This document shows positions 53,810 to 61,749 of a stretch of DNA of 64,000 nucleotides, piece after piece. Numbering within the stretch: position 1 is the stretch's first letter; each line of letters opens with the position of its first letter. A program made the position numbers and the translations under genes. The notes below the pieces were generated by a model. It was not told where the DNA came from. It did no database searches and worked only from the letters and a program-made list of their open reading frames with translations. Source of the stretch: Halorhabdus tiamatea SARL4B (GTDB lineage: Archaea > Halobacteriota > Halobacteria > Halobacteriales > Haloarculaceae); contig NC_021921.1 of NCBI RefSeq assembly GCF_000470655.1, positions 1,736,001 through 1,800,000 on the forward strand. Reading direction: 5' to 3'.

Positions 53810-54286
53810 TTAGGGTGGGTTTGTGCCAGCGTTGATGCTGTCCACTGATTCTTCGTCGAGTGCCTGTCTCCACAGGAGGTGAACTGCCCTGGCAACGAGA
53901 TCAATCCGATTTGCCTCGATACAAGAGGGTTCGACATCTTCATCGTCGTTTGACGCGTTCGGTGGCGGATGAAAGTGCCGGTCATCAGATGGTGTCGAAA
54001 ACTCGTGCGGGTGGATATCCCAGCGAAGGTTTCGCTCGGACGTATCCGAGTAGTGAATGTTGTAGTCCCCTACTGTCGTCCATCGGACAGTGAATGTCGT
54101 CTCCTCAGTATCCCCGATACCGTACGGGATGGTAAGCCGGAGCTCTCGGGGATCAAGTCGATCATCAATCGCGCCAGCGGCCATCGGTTCGAGAGACACG
54201 AACGCATCGCGGAACGCGTCGAGTTTCGCCACGTCGATCGATCCTCGTAGCGCGTGAGACTCACCCTCTCCACTCTCAAATTGCAT
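53810..54286 (-). CDS. TumE-like (DUF6516-like) putative toxin, module 1
   Basis: The 158-residue protein has a strand-rich domain with TFTVRWTTVGDYNIHYSDTS and LRWDIHPHEFSTPSDDRHFHPPP, where RWDxHPH...DxHFHPPP is close to the TumE/DUF6516-type motif and matches the neighbouring paralogue at 54959 (RWDRHPNVHNSRDHFHLPP). The ATG at 54286 overlaps the upstream HTH gene's stop by one base (TGATG). This gene order, HTH first then TumE-like, is typical for toxin-antitoxin modules. The toxic activity is inferred from family resemblance. Confidence 0.65.
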   Translation of the reverse strand: MQFESGEGESHALRGSIDVAKLDAFRDAFVSLEPMAAGAIDDRLDPRELRLTIPYGIGDTEETTFTVRWTTVGDYNIHYSDTSERNLRWDIHPHEFSTPSDDRHFHPPPNASNDDEDVEPSCIEANRIDLVARAVHLLWRQALDEESVDSINAGTNPP

Positions 54287-54816
54287 CAAACTGCCTCCGC
54301 CACCCCGGAAACGTCTTCGACGCTACTGAGTGCGAGTGCCACCTCGGCGAACGCGAGGTTTCGCCGCGTCGTTCGCCATTCCATGAGTGTCTCCGGGTCG
54401 ATATCCGCGTGAGCCCGAACAGCGCCATCGGGCGAGTCCGCGTTGAACCGCTCGCCGTACTCACGAAGCTGTTCGCGCATCTCCAGGACGCGTGTCGAGA
54501 GCGTATCGACATCCGTCTCGTCAAGGATACGCCGCGCCTGTTCGAGTGCGAGTGAATCGTTCGCCCGTCGATACAGCGTGGCCTTCGAGTCAGGCGAGGC
54601 TGTCTCCGTCACGTAGCCGTGTTCGACCAGCGAGCGAAGGTGCTTGCGAGCCGTCTGCTCCGACGTGAGGGATTTCTCCGCGACGGTCGCTGCAGTCATG
54701 GGATCGTACGCTGTGCGCATCACGGACCGCACGCGGTCGAAGGGAGTGGTATCACGTTTCCAGTCCTCCTTGGCGCGCTCGTTCACATTCTCGAATGTTG
54801 GAGCGGAGTCTGGCAT
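54286..54816 (-). CDS. winged-helix DNA-binding protein (DUF7342-like), putative antitoxin, module 1
   Basis: The 176-residue protein begins MPDSAPTFENVNERAKEDWK. A winged helix-turn-helix is seen at about 30-90 (DPMTAATVAEKSLTSEQTA, RKHLRSLVEHGYVTE, and a wing with SPDSKATLYRR), followed by a helical region. It resembles the paralogue at 55387 in order and length and likely acts as the DNA-binding antitoxin/autorepressor of the TumE-like gene it overlaps. ATG 54816 is chosen because the frame upstream lacks coding character. Confidence 0.72.
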   Translation of the reverse strand: MPDSAPTFENVNERAKEDWKRDTTPFDRVRSVMRTAYDPMTAATVAEKSLTSEQTARKHLRSLVEHGYVTETASPDSKATLYRRANDSLALEQARRILDETDVDTLSTRVLEMREQLREYGERFNADSPDGAVRAHADIDPETLMEWRTTRRNLAFAEVALALSSVEDVSGVAEAV

Positions 54817-54958
54817 GGGTGGGCGTACGATACGTGAGAATATCACTCTTTGGGAGGATATAATAATCTGGGCAGGTAACAGCCTCCGCGCCGTCGTCGG
54901 GCTACTCGCGACTACCTGAGGAAGCTTCGTCCCCACTCCGTTCACAGCACGAAGAATA

Positions 54959-55384
54959 TCACTCCCAGAGCGTCTCAATCCGCTCTTCGAGATAATCCAA
55001 GACGAGGCGGCACACCTCACGATGGTCGTTCGGCCACTCAGCGTCCTGGGCCTCAGTACGACTGGCTACTGGTGGTAGATGGAAATGATCTCGCGAATTG
55101 TGGACGTTCGGATGGCGATCCCATCGGTACTGCCAGGTCTCCCCGTCTCGTTGTTCCTGATAGTAGATGTTGAAGCCGTCATTGCGGTACCAACGGATCT
55201 CAAAGCGGGCCGAAGCGTGACTCGGATAGTAGTCACTCGATAATTCGACGCGCAGGTGGAGCTTTTCGTCCTCCAGAATACGAGCGGCGTCGATCTGCCG
55301 ACTACCCAGAAATCGAGACCGCATCTGTTGCAAGACTGCCCGATCGATCGGCGCGGGACTTGTGCCGTCCTCCACTGGTACCAT
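54959..55384 (-). CDS. TumE-like (DUF6516-like) putative toxin, module 2
   Basis: The 141-residue protein shares the pattern RFEIRWYRNDGFNIYYQEQ and RWDRHPNVHNSRDHFHLPP with the gene at 53810. The conserved His/Asp residues could form the active site. It lies 2 bases after the stop of the paired HTH gene. It is a diverged duplicate of module 1; the two modules are arranged in tandem on the same strand. Confidence 0.65.
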   Translation of the reverse strand: MVPVEDGTSPAPIDRAVLQQMRSRFLGSRQIDAARILEDEKLHLRVELSSDYYPSHASARFEIRWYRNDGFNIYYQEQRDGETWQYRWDRHPNVHNSRDHFHLPPVASRTEAQDAEWPNDHREVCRLVLDYLEERIETLWE

Positions 55385-55386
55385 CG

Positions 55387-55905
55387 TCAGCTGTGAGACT
55401 GCGCCGTTGAGCTGGTGACTTTCCGTCGAGCGCGTTCATGCAGGCGGCGCTCCTCGACGACAGTGGCCCAATCACTGAGGTCCACGTACACGTCATCGAC
55501 ATTGTCCGCGTCGAACGCGAGCACGTCGACGTCAGCAGGTGAGTCAACGTTGTACTCGTCACGGTACGATTCGAGCTGATCGGTGAGTTCTGAGACGCGA
55601 GCCTGTAACTCGTCGACGGTGTGTTCCCGCGCGAGTTCGTTCACTCGCCGCCACTCGAAATAGTCGTCATTGCGCTCGTACCTCATCGGCCGGCCCTCGT
55701 GGCGGATGACGATCCCGAGATCGGCGTAAAAGGAAAGATGCGCCCGCGCTGCATCCTCCGAGCAGTCCGCTCGCTCAGAGATTTCCGCCGCCGTCATCGG
55801 TTCTCGTGCATGGAGGACCGCCCCGTAGACGCGCTGCTTCGTGTCCGCGTCTTCAAACGGCCGGTCAAAGGGCGGCGGGCCGTCGGCGCGGGAACTTTCT
55901 GCCAT
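55387..55905 (-). CDS. winged-helix DNA-binding protein (DUF7342-like), putative antitoxin, module 2
   Basis: The 172-residue protein starts MAESSRADGPPPFDRPFEDA at ATG 55905 (a GTG four codons upstream is the other choice). The HTH region is EPMTAAEISERADCSEDAARAHLSFYADLGIV, followed by a wing with RPMRYERND and a long helical part. A TATA-like AAATATGTATTTTTA precedes it on the minus strand. It is the paralogue of 54286 and heads module 2. Confidence 0.72.
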   Translation of the reverse strand: MAESSRADGPPPFDRPFEDADTKQRVYGAVLHAREPMTAAEISERADCSEDAARAHLSFYADLGIVIRHEGRPMRYERNDDYFEWRRVNELAREHTVDELQARVSELTDQLESYRDEYNVDSPADVDVLAFDADNVDDVYVDLSDWATVVEERRLHERARRKVTSSTAQSHS

Positions 55906-56051
55906 ACATCGTCCCACGCACTAAAAATACATATTTCTTGCTGTGGACGATATATTTCGGACTGTCGTTCAGTTGTGATTGAGTCGGTTGTCGTACTCAT
56001 CGAGCTGAAATGATGTTTACCCCCTCAAACATCACAGTACGCGCTGGCCAA

Positions 56052-56315
56052 TCAGTTGTCTTGAACCTCTAGTTCCTCCGCTTCAACGTCCCCATGCAAA
56101 AATCGCTCACCAAAGTCCGTAATCTGGTAATTGGAAGCGTCGACTCTCTGAATAAGGCCAGCATCTGCGAGCATTCGGCATCGATTAGACACGTATTTGC
56201 CGGTGTAATCGATGTTTGCAGCGATTACAGCGGGAGATGCCACGATCTCTTTCTCCTGTAGAAACTCCAAGATTCGCTCGTCAGCTTGCGTCATCCACTC
56301 TACGCGAGGGCGCAT
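56052..56315 (-). CDS. small winged-helix transcriptional regulator (PhiH1-repressor-like)
   Basis: The 87-residue protein reads VEWMTQADERILEFLQEKEI, then SPAVIAANIDYTGKYVSNRC for the recognition helix region and GLIQRVDASNYQITDFGERF for the wing. This is the layout of haloarchaeal phage-repressor-like wHTH proteins. It is divergent from the DUF7344 gene with three TACGGTT-type sites between, so it may control both directions. Start ATG 56315 or an internal ATG seven residues later (MTQADER). Confidence 0.8.
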   Translation of the reverse strand: MRPRVEWMTQADERILEFLQEKEIVASPAVIAANIDYTGKYVSNRCRMLADAGLIQRVDASNYQITDFGERFLHGDVEAEELEVQDN

Positions 56316-56356
56316 CTGGCCCTGAGTTGGTGAAATAACACCCTAAGAGGGGGTGC

Positions 56357-56410
56357 AAATACGGTTATAGCCGCGTATTTAGTATATTCCAACCGTAGAT
56401 TTTTACGGTT
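56357..56410. promoter_or_regulatory. candidate operators: three TACGGTT half-sites
   Basis: TACGGTT occurs at 56360-56366 and 56404-56410, and its complement AACCGTA at 56391-56397. The last two form an inverted repeat with a 6-base spacer. A second inverted pair, AAATACG/CGTATTT, is at 56357-56363 and 56374-56380. The sites lie between divergent regulators, as for an autorepressor. Confidence 0.5.
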
Positions 56411-56429
56411 TCGTGCTAACAAATCTCGT

Positions 56430-56525
56430 ATGGCAAGTGAATCATCTTCGGAGAAGCCGAGGCACGCTAAACAGAGCCAGAGGAACATATCTGTGAAAAC
56501 GATCCGGAGTGGATGCTGTCCGTGA
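56430..56525 (+). CDS. possible 31-aa leader ORF before DUF7344 gene
   Basis: A short frame opens MASESSSEKPRHAKQSQRN and ends TGA at 56523-56525, overlapping a GTG (56522) that is in frame with the DUF7344 gene (GTGA). If used, this GTG rather than ATG 56513 would be the start of that gene. Evidence is only positional. Confidence 0.25.
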   Translation: MASESSSEKPRHAKQSQRNISVKTIRSGCCP

Positions 56526-56905
56526 CGACAATTGAGGACTTTCTTTCGGCTCTTTACCATGCACTCCGGGCAGCTCGGCGACGATACGTGATCCAGTTTC
56601 TCCAAGAAAGCGATGAGGTTACCCATACCACCAGGGACCTGGCGCGAAAGATTGCGAGTCTTGAGCAGGACGTGCCCGCGGATCAGGCTACAGGCGAACC
56701 GTATCGGAACGCGTACAACGCACTTTCCCAGACGCATCTTCCAACACTATCGGACGCGGGCATCATCGTCTATGACTCCGAGCGACAAACGGTCTGCCGA
56801 GGGACGAACTTCCAAATCGCCGCAGTTCTTCTCGATGCGAACACGCCGACAGTAGACCTGTTCCAGTCACTCCTGGAAGAGATGAGCGACGATGGAGACC
56901 GGTGA
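56513..56905 (+). CDS. DUF7344 domain-containing winged-helix protein
   Basis: The 130-residue protein has IEDFLSALYHALRAARRRYV, typical of DUF7344 regulators (AARRRYVIQFL), then RDLARKIASLEQD, and NALSQTHLPTLSDAGIIVYD for the wing region with xxLPxLxDAGxxxYD. The protein is a likely DNA-binding regulator. The ATG is 56513; GTG 56522 is an alternative. It is first in a rightward run with the Cas4-like, TFB-like and recombinase genes. Confidence 0.82.
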   Translation: MLSVTTIEDFLSALYHALRAARRRYVIQFLQESDEVTHTTRDLARKIASLEQDVPADQATGEPYRNAYNALSQTHLPTLSDAGIIVYDSERQTVCRGTNFQIAAVLLDANTPTVDLFQSLLEEMSDDGDR

Positions 56906-56986
56906 CCACAATGAGCGATTGAGTAAGTTGGCTAGTGACATCTTAGGAACCAACGATGACCCACTACACCGGTCATCAAGCACATC

Positions 56987-58105
56987 ATGGCTATAGAACA
57001 ACCACGCATATCAAATCGCGAAAATCCGTCGATCAGCGGCCTTCTCAATGAGATCTCGGCAGATCGATTCCAGGACTGGTACCGCGAGCGACAGCACAGA
57101 CAGAACATCGAGAACGGGACGCCCTACTTCAACGGACCAGATCACGTTCCCGACCCGGAACGACACAGTCCGAGCTCGCTTCTCCAGTGCCACCGGAAGG
57201 TATTCTATCGTCAGTGTAACGCACCGGCGGAACAACCAGATCCAGATGGAATTTTCTGGTTCGGATCGCGTTTCGAGGAGGATATCGTCTTCCCTTTCCT
57301 CGACCGCGCGGTCACGGACCCGAACACCTACGTCCGAAACACGATGTGGATCGACATCTCTATCGAGACAGATGCCGGCGAGGTGAGGGTCAAGGGGGCC
57401 ACGGATCCAGTCATCGTCGACGAGGACTCTGTCCCCATTCTCCCGATAGAAGTCAAGACGAAGTCATCACTCGATCACGTGGATTCTCCCAATCGTCACC
57501 ATCGTGCGCAGGTACACGCGTACCTCGTCGGTCTCTCCGAGAAGTACGATGTCGACCTTCGCGATGCCGCTATCCTCTACGGTGGCCGAAAGTCGATGGA
57601 CCTCAAGGTATTCCACGTCGAATTCGACGACGATTTCTGGGAAGACGTGGTCCTCGAGTGGGCCCGTGAGCATACTCAGTACAGACTCGACGACGAGTTA
57701 CCGCCCGCGGCACCCGAGTACGACTGGGAGTGTGAGTTCTGTGACTACCGCGAGCGGTGTGGGAAAGGGGAAACGGAGACTGACGGTATCGGACCGGAGG
57801 GCTTCCTTCCCCTTTACGACGAATATCCACGAGAGAGCGTCGTCGAGTATCTGGAAGCCAATCAGGACGCAAAGCTGACTCCCACGCTCGCACACGCACA
57901 TCCGGATCTGGCAGAAAGCTACGGAAGCCACGAGTGGCACTGTCCAGGGTGTGGTACCACGAAAGCCGTGGAGTCGATCGACTGGGTCGGCGATGTTGAT
58001 CAGGCACCCGCCTGTAAGGAGTGCGGATCAAACGGTATCTTGGCCACGCTTTCGGGGCCAATGCCAGACGATCAGACTCGTTCAGGAGGTGGTAGAGATG
58101 TCTGA
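56987..58105 (+). CDS. Cas4-like PD-(D/E)XK nuclease with Fe-S and zinc-ribbon motifs
   Basis: The 372-residue protein has SPSSLLQCHRKVFYRQ (Cys1) at about 63-75, the nuclease core VKGATDPVIVDEDSVPILPI followed by EVKTKSS, a conserved QVHAYLVG motif III, and WECEFCDYRERCGKG with three further Cys, forming the RecB/Cas4 Fe-S type. The C-terminus is an added zinc ribbon (WHCPGCGTT and CKECGSNG). Cas4 proteins are exonucleases; no Cas1, Cas2 or CRISPR repeats are present in the window. Its 3' end overlaps the TFB-like gene by eight bases. Confidence 0.88.
   Translation: MAIEQPRISNRENPSISGLLNEISADRFQDWYRERQHRQNIENGTPYFNGPDHVPDPERHSPSSLLQCHRKVFYRQCNAPAEQPDPDGIFWFGSRFEEDIVFPFLDRAVTDPNTYVRNTMWIDISIETDAGEVRVKGATDPVIVDEDSVPILPIEVKTKSSLDHVDSPNRHHRAQVHAYLVGLSEKYDVDLRDAAILYGGRKSMDLKVFHVEFDDDFWEDVVLEWAREHTQYRLDDELPPAAPEYDWECEFCDYRERCGKGETETDGIGPEGFLPLYDEYPRESVVEYLEANQDAKLTPTLAHAHPDLAESYGSHEWHCPGCGTTKAVESIDWVGDVDQAPACKECGSNGILATLSGPMPDDQTRSGGGRDV
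58084..58091 (+). promoter_or_regulatory. Shine-Dalgarno site within the Cas4-like gene for the TFB-like gene
   Basis: AGGAGGTG lies seven bases before ATG 58098 inside the end of the Cas4-like gene. It supports the start chosen for the TFB-like gene. Confidence 0.55.
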
Positions 58106-58934
58106 AAACGATCCGTGGGGCGCCATGCAAAGTACATCAGGGACGAGCACCGTTCGCTGTCCCGCGTGTGACTCGACTGAAGTCGATAGGTCGATCGAAG
58201 GACTCGATCCGTTCTGTCAGGAATGCGGGGCCGTCGTATCCGCCCCAATTGAGTTTGACGAAGCACTGACTGATTTTGAACCAGACAGAGATGCTCGTGA
58301 AAGCTGGTCAGAAAATCACCGGGTCACGAACAGTACAGAGTACCAGATTGCACGTGCTTTCGAGTACTTAGAGGAGTTGGGGAGTCGTTTAGACGTTCCG
58401 ACCTCCACTCGAGAGAGGGCAGCGGAAATCTACGCCGACGGTGCAACTGAGACGCTCACCGACGGTCGCTCTATGGAGCTCTTCGTCACAGCATGTGTCA
58501 CCGTCGCTGGACAGGAGAGCGAGAACCCGATTCCGGCCAGCCGGATAGCTGACATTGCCGACGTCGATTCGGATTCTCTTCGTCGCATCTGCCGTGTACT
58601 CCGGCAAGACTTGGATTATGGAAGTCAACCAAGTCCACCGCGGACGTACCTTGGTGGCCTCGCCCGAGATCTCGAAATCCACAAAGCGACGGTATCCGTA
58701 GCCGAAGAATTACTCGAGGCCGTACCTGCGAAACAACTCTGCGGGAAACATCCAGGAGCATTCGCAGGAGCCGCACTCTACCTCGCTGCGGAAGGAGCGA
58801 TCACACAGCGTGAGATCGCGACTGCCACGGGAGTGACGACTGAGACGATTCGACTCAGAGTAAAGGACTGTCGGGAAGCCGCTAATGGCCGACTAGCCTC
58901 GGATCAGCCAGGACAAGACGAGAAGAAATCATGA
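58098..58934 (+). CDS. TFIIB-like transcription initiation factor (TFB family)
   Basis: The 278-residue protein starts MSENDPWGAMQST and has an N-terminal zinc ribbon CPACDSTEVDRS and CQECGAVV, a B-reader-like linker, then two cyclin-like repeats (about 85-180 and 185-265), with the second containing LCGKHPGAFAGAALYLAAEG as in TFB. TFB joins TBP and RNA polymerase at the promoter. Short, divergent TFBs are many in haloarchaea; this one is encoded with a Cas4-like nuclease and a recombinase, so it may specifically direct transcription of the mobile element. It overlaps both neighbours (8 and 4 bases). Confidence 0.9.
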   Translation: MSENDPWGAMQSTSGTSTVRCPACDSTEVDRSIEGLDPFCQECGAVVSAPIEFDEALTDFEPDRDARESWSENHRVTNSTEYQIARAFEYLEELGSRLDVPTSTRERAAEIYADGATETLTDGRSMELFVTACVTVAGQESENPIPASRIADIADVDSDSLRRICRVLRQDLDYGSQPSPPRTYLGGLARDLEIHKATVSVAEELLEAVPAKQLCGKHPGAFAGAALYLAAEGAITQREIATATGVTTETIRLRVKDCREAANGRLASDQPGQDEKKS

Positions 58935-59869
58935 ACCAGAGTTTTGCGCCCGTCACCACCGTGCCCCGTGACGTTCGCGATATGGACGGCGAAGATCGAC
59001 CACAGCAGAGAGCGGCGATCTACGCGCGGACATCAACGACAAAACAGCAACTCGGATACTCGATAGACGAACAGGTCCGACAATGCGTCGACCGTTGTCG
59101 AGCACTTGACTGGACAGTGGCATTCGTGTACCGCGACGAGGCAATGAGCGGGAAAGATACGGATCGGCCGATGTTCCAGGAGATGTTGACCCGGGCGAAG
59201 CACGGGCAAATTGACGTGGTGGTGTTCTGGAAGATCGATCGGTTCTCGCGGAGCATTATGCACGCTGTCCAGCTCGAGAAGGAGTTCCAAGAATGGGGTG
59301 TCGCTCTCCACAGCGTCACCGAACAAATCGATACGACAACGCCTTCGGGACAGTTCAATTTCCGGAATCTAGCCAACACCGCGGAGTTCGAACGGGAAAT
59401 GATCCGGCAGCGGACCAAGATGGGACACGCAGCACGGGCGATGGAAGGCAAATGGCCCAATGCGTCTCCACCACTCGGGTATGAGGCTACCCCTGACGGG
59501 AGATTACAGATCGTTGAGTCTGAAGCCTCTATTGTTCGAAGAATCTTCAAACGATACGTTGAGATAAAATCGATGGCAGATGTCGCCGAAGAACTAAACG
59601 AACAGGAATCCGGCCATCGGTCTTGGACTACAGCATCTCTGAGCACGACCCTGCGAAACCAGTTATATATCGGCAGATATTCGGTAGGAGATATCGAGCG
59701 GAAAGAGGAGTCGTATCGGATCGTTTCTGATGATCTCTTCGATGAGGCCAGATCAATTAGAACGCGATTTAGTGGGGACGAAAGTCATAGTCGAACCAGA
59801 ATGAGGGACAAACGAAAGACAAATCGTGTCGAACGAATCCTTGAGCAATATCGAGACTGGATAAATTAA
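58931..59869 (+). CDS. serine recombinase (large resolvase-type), element 1
   Basis: The 312-residue product has the resolvase catalytic domain AAIYARTSTTKQQ with nucleophile Ser35, VVVFWKIDRFSRS, and AEFEREMIRQRTKMG, then the recombinase domain PPLGYEATPDGRLQIVESEA and RRIFKRYVEIKSMADVAEEL. The zinc-ribbon and long coiled-coil of large phage integrases are short or absent. ATG 58931 overlaps the TFB stop by four bases; the internal Met at 18 (MDGEDRPQQRAAIYA) is an alternative start. Confidence 0.92.
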   Translation: MNQSFAPVTTVPRDVRDMDGEDRPQQRAAIYARTSTTKQQLGYSIDEQVRQCVDRCRALDWTVAFVYRDEAMSGKDTDRPMFQEMLTRAKHGQIDVVVFWKIDRFSRSIMHAVQLEKEFQEWGVALHSVTEQIDTTTPSGQFNFRNLANTAEFEREMIRQRTKMGHAARAMEGKWPNASPPLGYEATPDGRLQIVESEASIVRRIFKRYVEIKSMADVAEELNEQESGHRSWTTASLSTTLRNQLYIGRYSVGDIERKEESYRIVSDDLFDEARSIRTRFSGDESHSRTRMRDKRKTNRVERILEQYRDWIN

Positions 59870-59913
59870 CGCAGAACTGACTGTATCCAACCCCCTCTTA
59901 CGTAATATACCAA

Positions 59914-61071
59914 CTAATTGTCTTCGGATTGGTCCCTTAGTTGGTCCATCTCAGTCTGCTTGGGGAACATGCGCTGTCGCCCACAATCCGGGCATACGTA
60001 GTTGCGGCCGGTGTAGGTATCCGATTCACGGAGTCCGTTCTTCATCATTTCCGCGTCACATTCTGGACATCGGATCTGGATGGCGTCGCTACAATCAACT
60101 ACGGCTTCTGCTCCGTACTCGCTGACTAACGATTCTACATCTTCCCCTTCGTCTTCCTTGGCAAAAGCGTGGTACTCCCCAACTTCTCTTAGCTTCTCAA
60201 GGGCTTTTTCACGAGTTTCATCGCTGATGATCCGTAGCGACCTGTCGATGACTGTCGTCTCTTCTTTAGAGTCGTCGTTACGGGTGTAATCAACATATGC
60301 TGTGGTTGGCTTGCCGACGTAGAGAGGGCGCTCAAGTGTATTCCGGAGTCGACGCCGGCCGAACTCTTCGGGTAGTAGGGGTGTTTTTTCGAGTGTTTCG
60401 ACGAAGGGGCGAGATATATCAGATTTTATAAAGTTATCGAACAGTTCCTGAACGATGCCGATCTCGGTTACTTCTGTCGAGATCCAGTCATCGGCCTCAT
60501 TTTCTTTGTATCCGACGGGGACATATTCAAATGCGGAGTACCAGTTCTTCTCGACGAAATTTCTAGCCCGTCCAGCTTCTGCTCTTCGAGCCTGCGTCTC
60601 AACTGTCGACTGCGAAGCCAACGCGCGATTTACCACATAGCTCAGGTCTTGATATTGCGAGACGTCGAGAACATCTCTCGCTTCGTTTGAAATGATTTCG
60701 ATACTATGGTCCGTTTGAAGCTCATAAATGTAGTAGAGGGTCTCGACTGCGTGCCGCCCGATCCGATCCAGCTCGTCTACGATCACATATGAGATGCGTT
60801 CGTTTTTAGCTTCTTTCCTGAGCTTCCGTATACCCTCGCGCTCAAAGTCAGTGCCTGACTCAGCCGCATCAGTGATCGTATTCACCAATTCAAGCCCACG
60901 TTCTTCTGCCTCTTGTGTCGCCCAATTCTTTTGATCCTTTAAACTTCGTCCGTTCCTCACTTGCTTTTTGCTACTGACTCGAACGTAAGCGAGTGCGCCG
61001 TCACTACTGGTTTCTTCGCTCGATGTTTGTCCTTTCATCTTCGACACTTCCACGAGAGGTTGAGAATACAT
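59914..61071 (-). CDS. serine recombinase with C-terminal zinc ribbon, element 2
   Basis: The 385-residue protein has LAYVRVSSKKQVRNG with nucleophile Ser33, VIVDELDRIGRHAVE, and a recombinase domain (GYKENEADDWISTEVTEIG; LYVGKPTTAYV), ending with a zinc ribbon CPECDAEMM and CPDCGRQR. It is only distantly related to the neighbour at 58931. The two genes converge with a 44-base gap. Either ATG 61071 or the internal ATG 61038 (MKGQTSSEET) may be the start. Confidence 0.92.
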   Translation of the reverse strand: MYSQPLVEVSKMKGQTSSEETSSDGALAYVRVSSKKQVRNGRSLKDQKNWATQEAEERGLELVNTITDAAESGTDFEREGIRKLRKEAKNERISYVIVDELDRIGRHAVETLYYIYELQTDHSIEIISNEARDVLDVSQYQDLSYVVNRALASQSTVETQARRAEAGRARNFVEKNWYSAFEYVPVGYKENEADDWISTEVTEIGIVQELFDNFIKSDISRPFVETLEKTPLLPEEFGRRRLRNTLERPLYVGKPTTAYVDYTRNDDSKEETTVIDRSLRIISDETREKALEKLREVGEYHAFAKEDEGEDVESLVSEYGAEAVVDCSDAIQIRCPECDAEMMKNGLRESDTYTGRNYVCPDCGRQRMFPKQTEMDQLRDQSEDN

Positions 61072-61749
61072 AAGTTGCTAGCATAGGGAATATGATAGTA
61101 GTGATTTTTAGTAAAAGTTCCATCACTTCCATATAGTGCTAATAGAGCCTCAAAGTGAGAAAAATGCAGCACGAGATAAAATATTTGTAAATACCAAATT
61201 GATGTCTAATATAACGTGATTCGAAGTATGATTTGACTAATGCCGGAAAAGAAAATCGGAGGTTTAGACTCTAACATACGTTGTACTGGCGAATAAGTAA
61301 ATGTTTTGCTTACCTTAGGTAAGTCCTTTTAAGCAATCTGTACAGAAACCATGACTTCCGTTTACTGTTTACACGCTGCCGTTCGAACATCATACCTGGT
61401 TCAAGGCTGCTGTACAGGCCGTATTAGTAACAAAGCTAGTCAATAGGATCTCAACACAGAACCCCCTTAAATATTTTGATAGGACATATACTATTGAATA
61501 TAATATTTCTTATTATAAACCGAAGCTTGAGGGTCCCCATCTCTCTAGATATCCTATCCTTGCAAGGAGTGGTCGAAGAAATCCGGTCTCACGAAAGATA
61601 TATTTACGGACAAATATCGTGGCTAAGCGCTCAGTAGCGAGTCGGACGAATCGAGGGGCCAGGCCGGGGCAATACTCCGGTCATCAACCAACACATCTCT
61701 TCCCCTATTTTTGGGTTTTTAGCCAGTTAACAGGCCATTATCGCGGAAA
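61072..61749. other. 678-base AT-rich gap without gene
   Basis: The region is markedly richer in A and T than the rest of the window and all six frames are short. It contains the 15-bp palindrome at 61309-61323, several TATA-like stretches (AATATAATATTTCTTATTAT around 61500) and the promoter of the leftward recombinase. It could hold an attachment site or origin of the mobile element; no repeats were found to decide this. Confidence 0.5.
61309..61323. repeat. 15-bp palindrome CTTACCTTAGGTAAG
   Basis: The arms CTTACC and GGTAAG are perfect complements around TTA. The site lies about 240 bases upstream of the leftward serine recombinase start and may be an operator. Confidence 0.45.
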
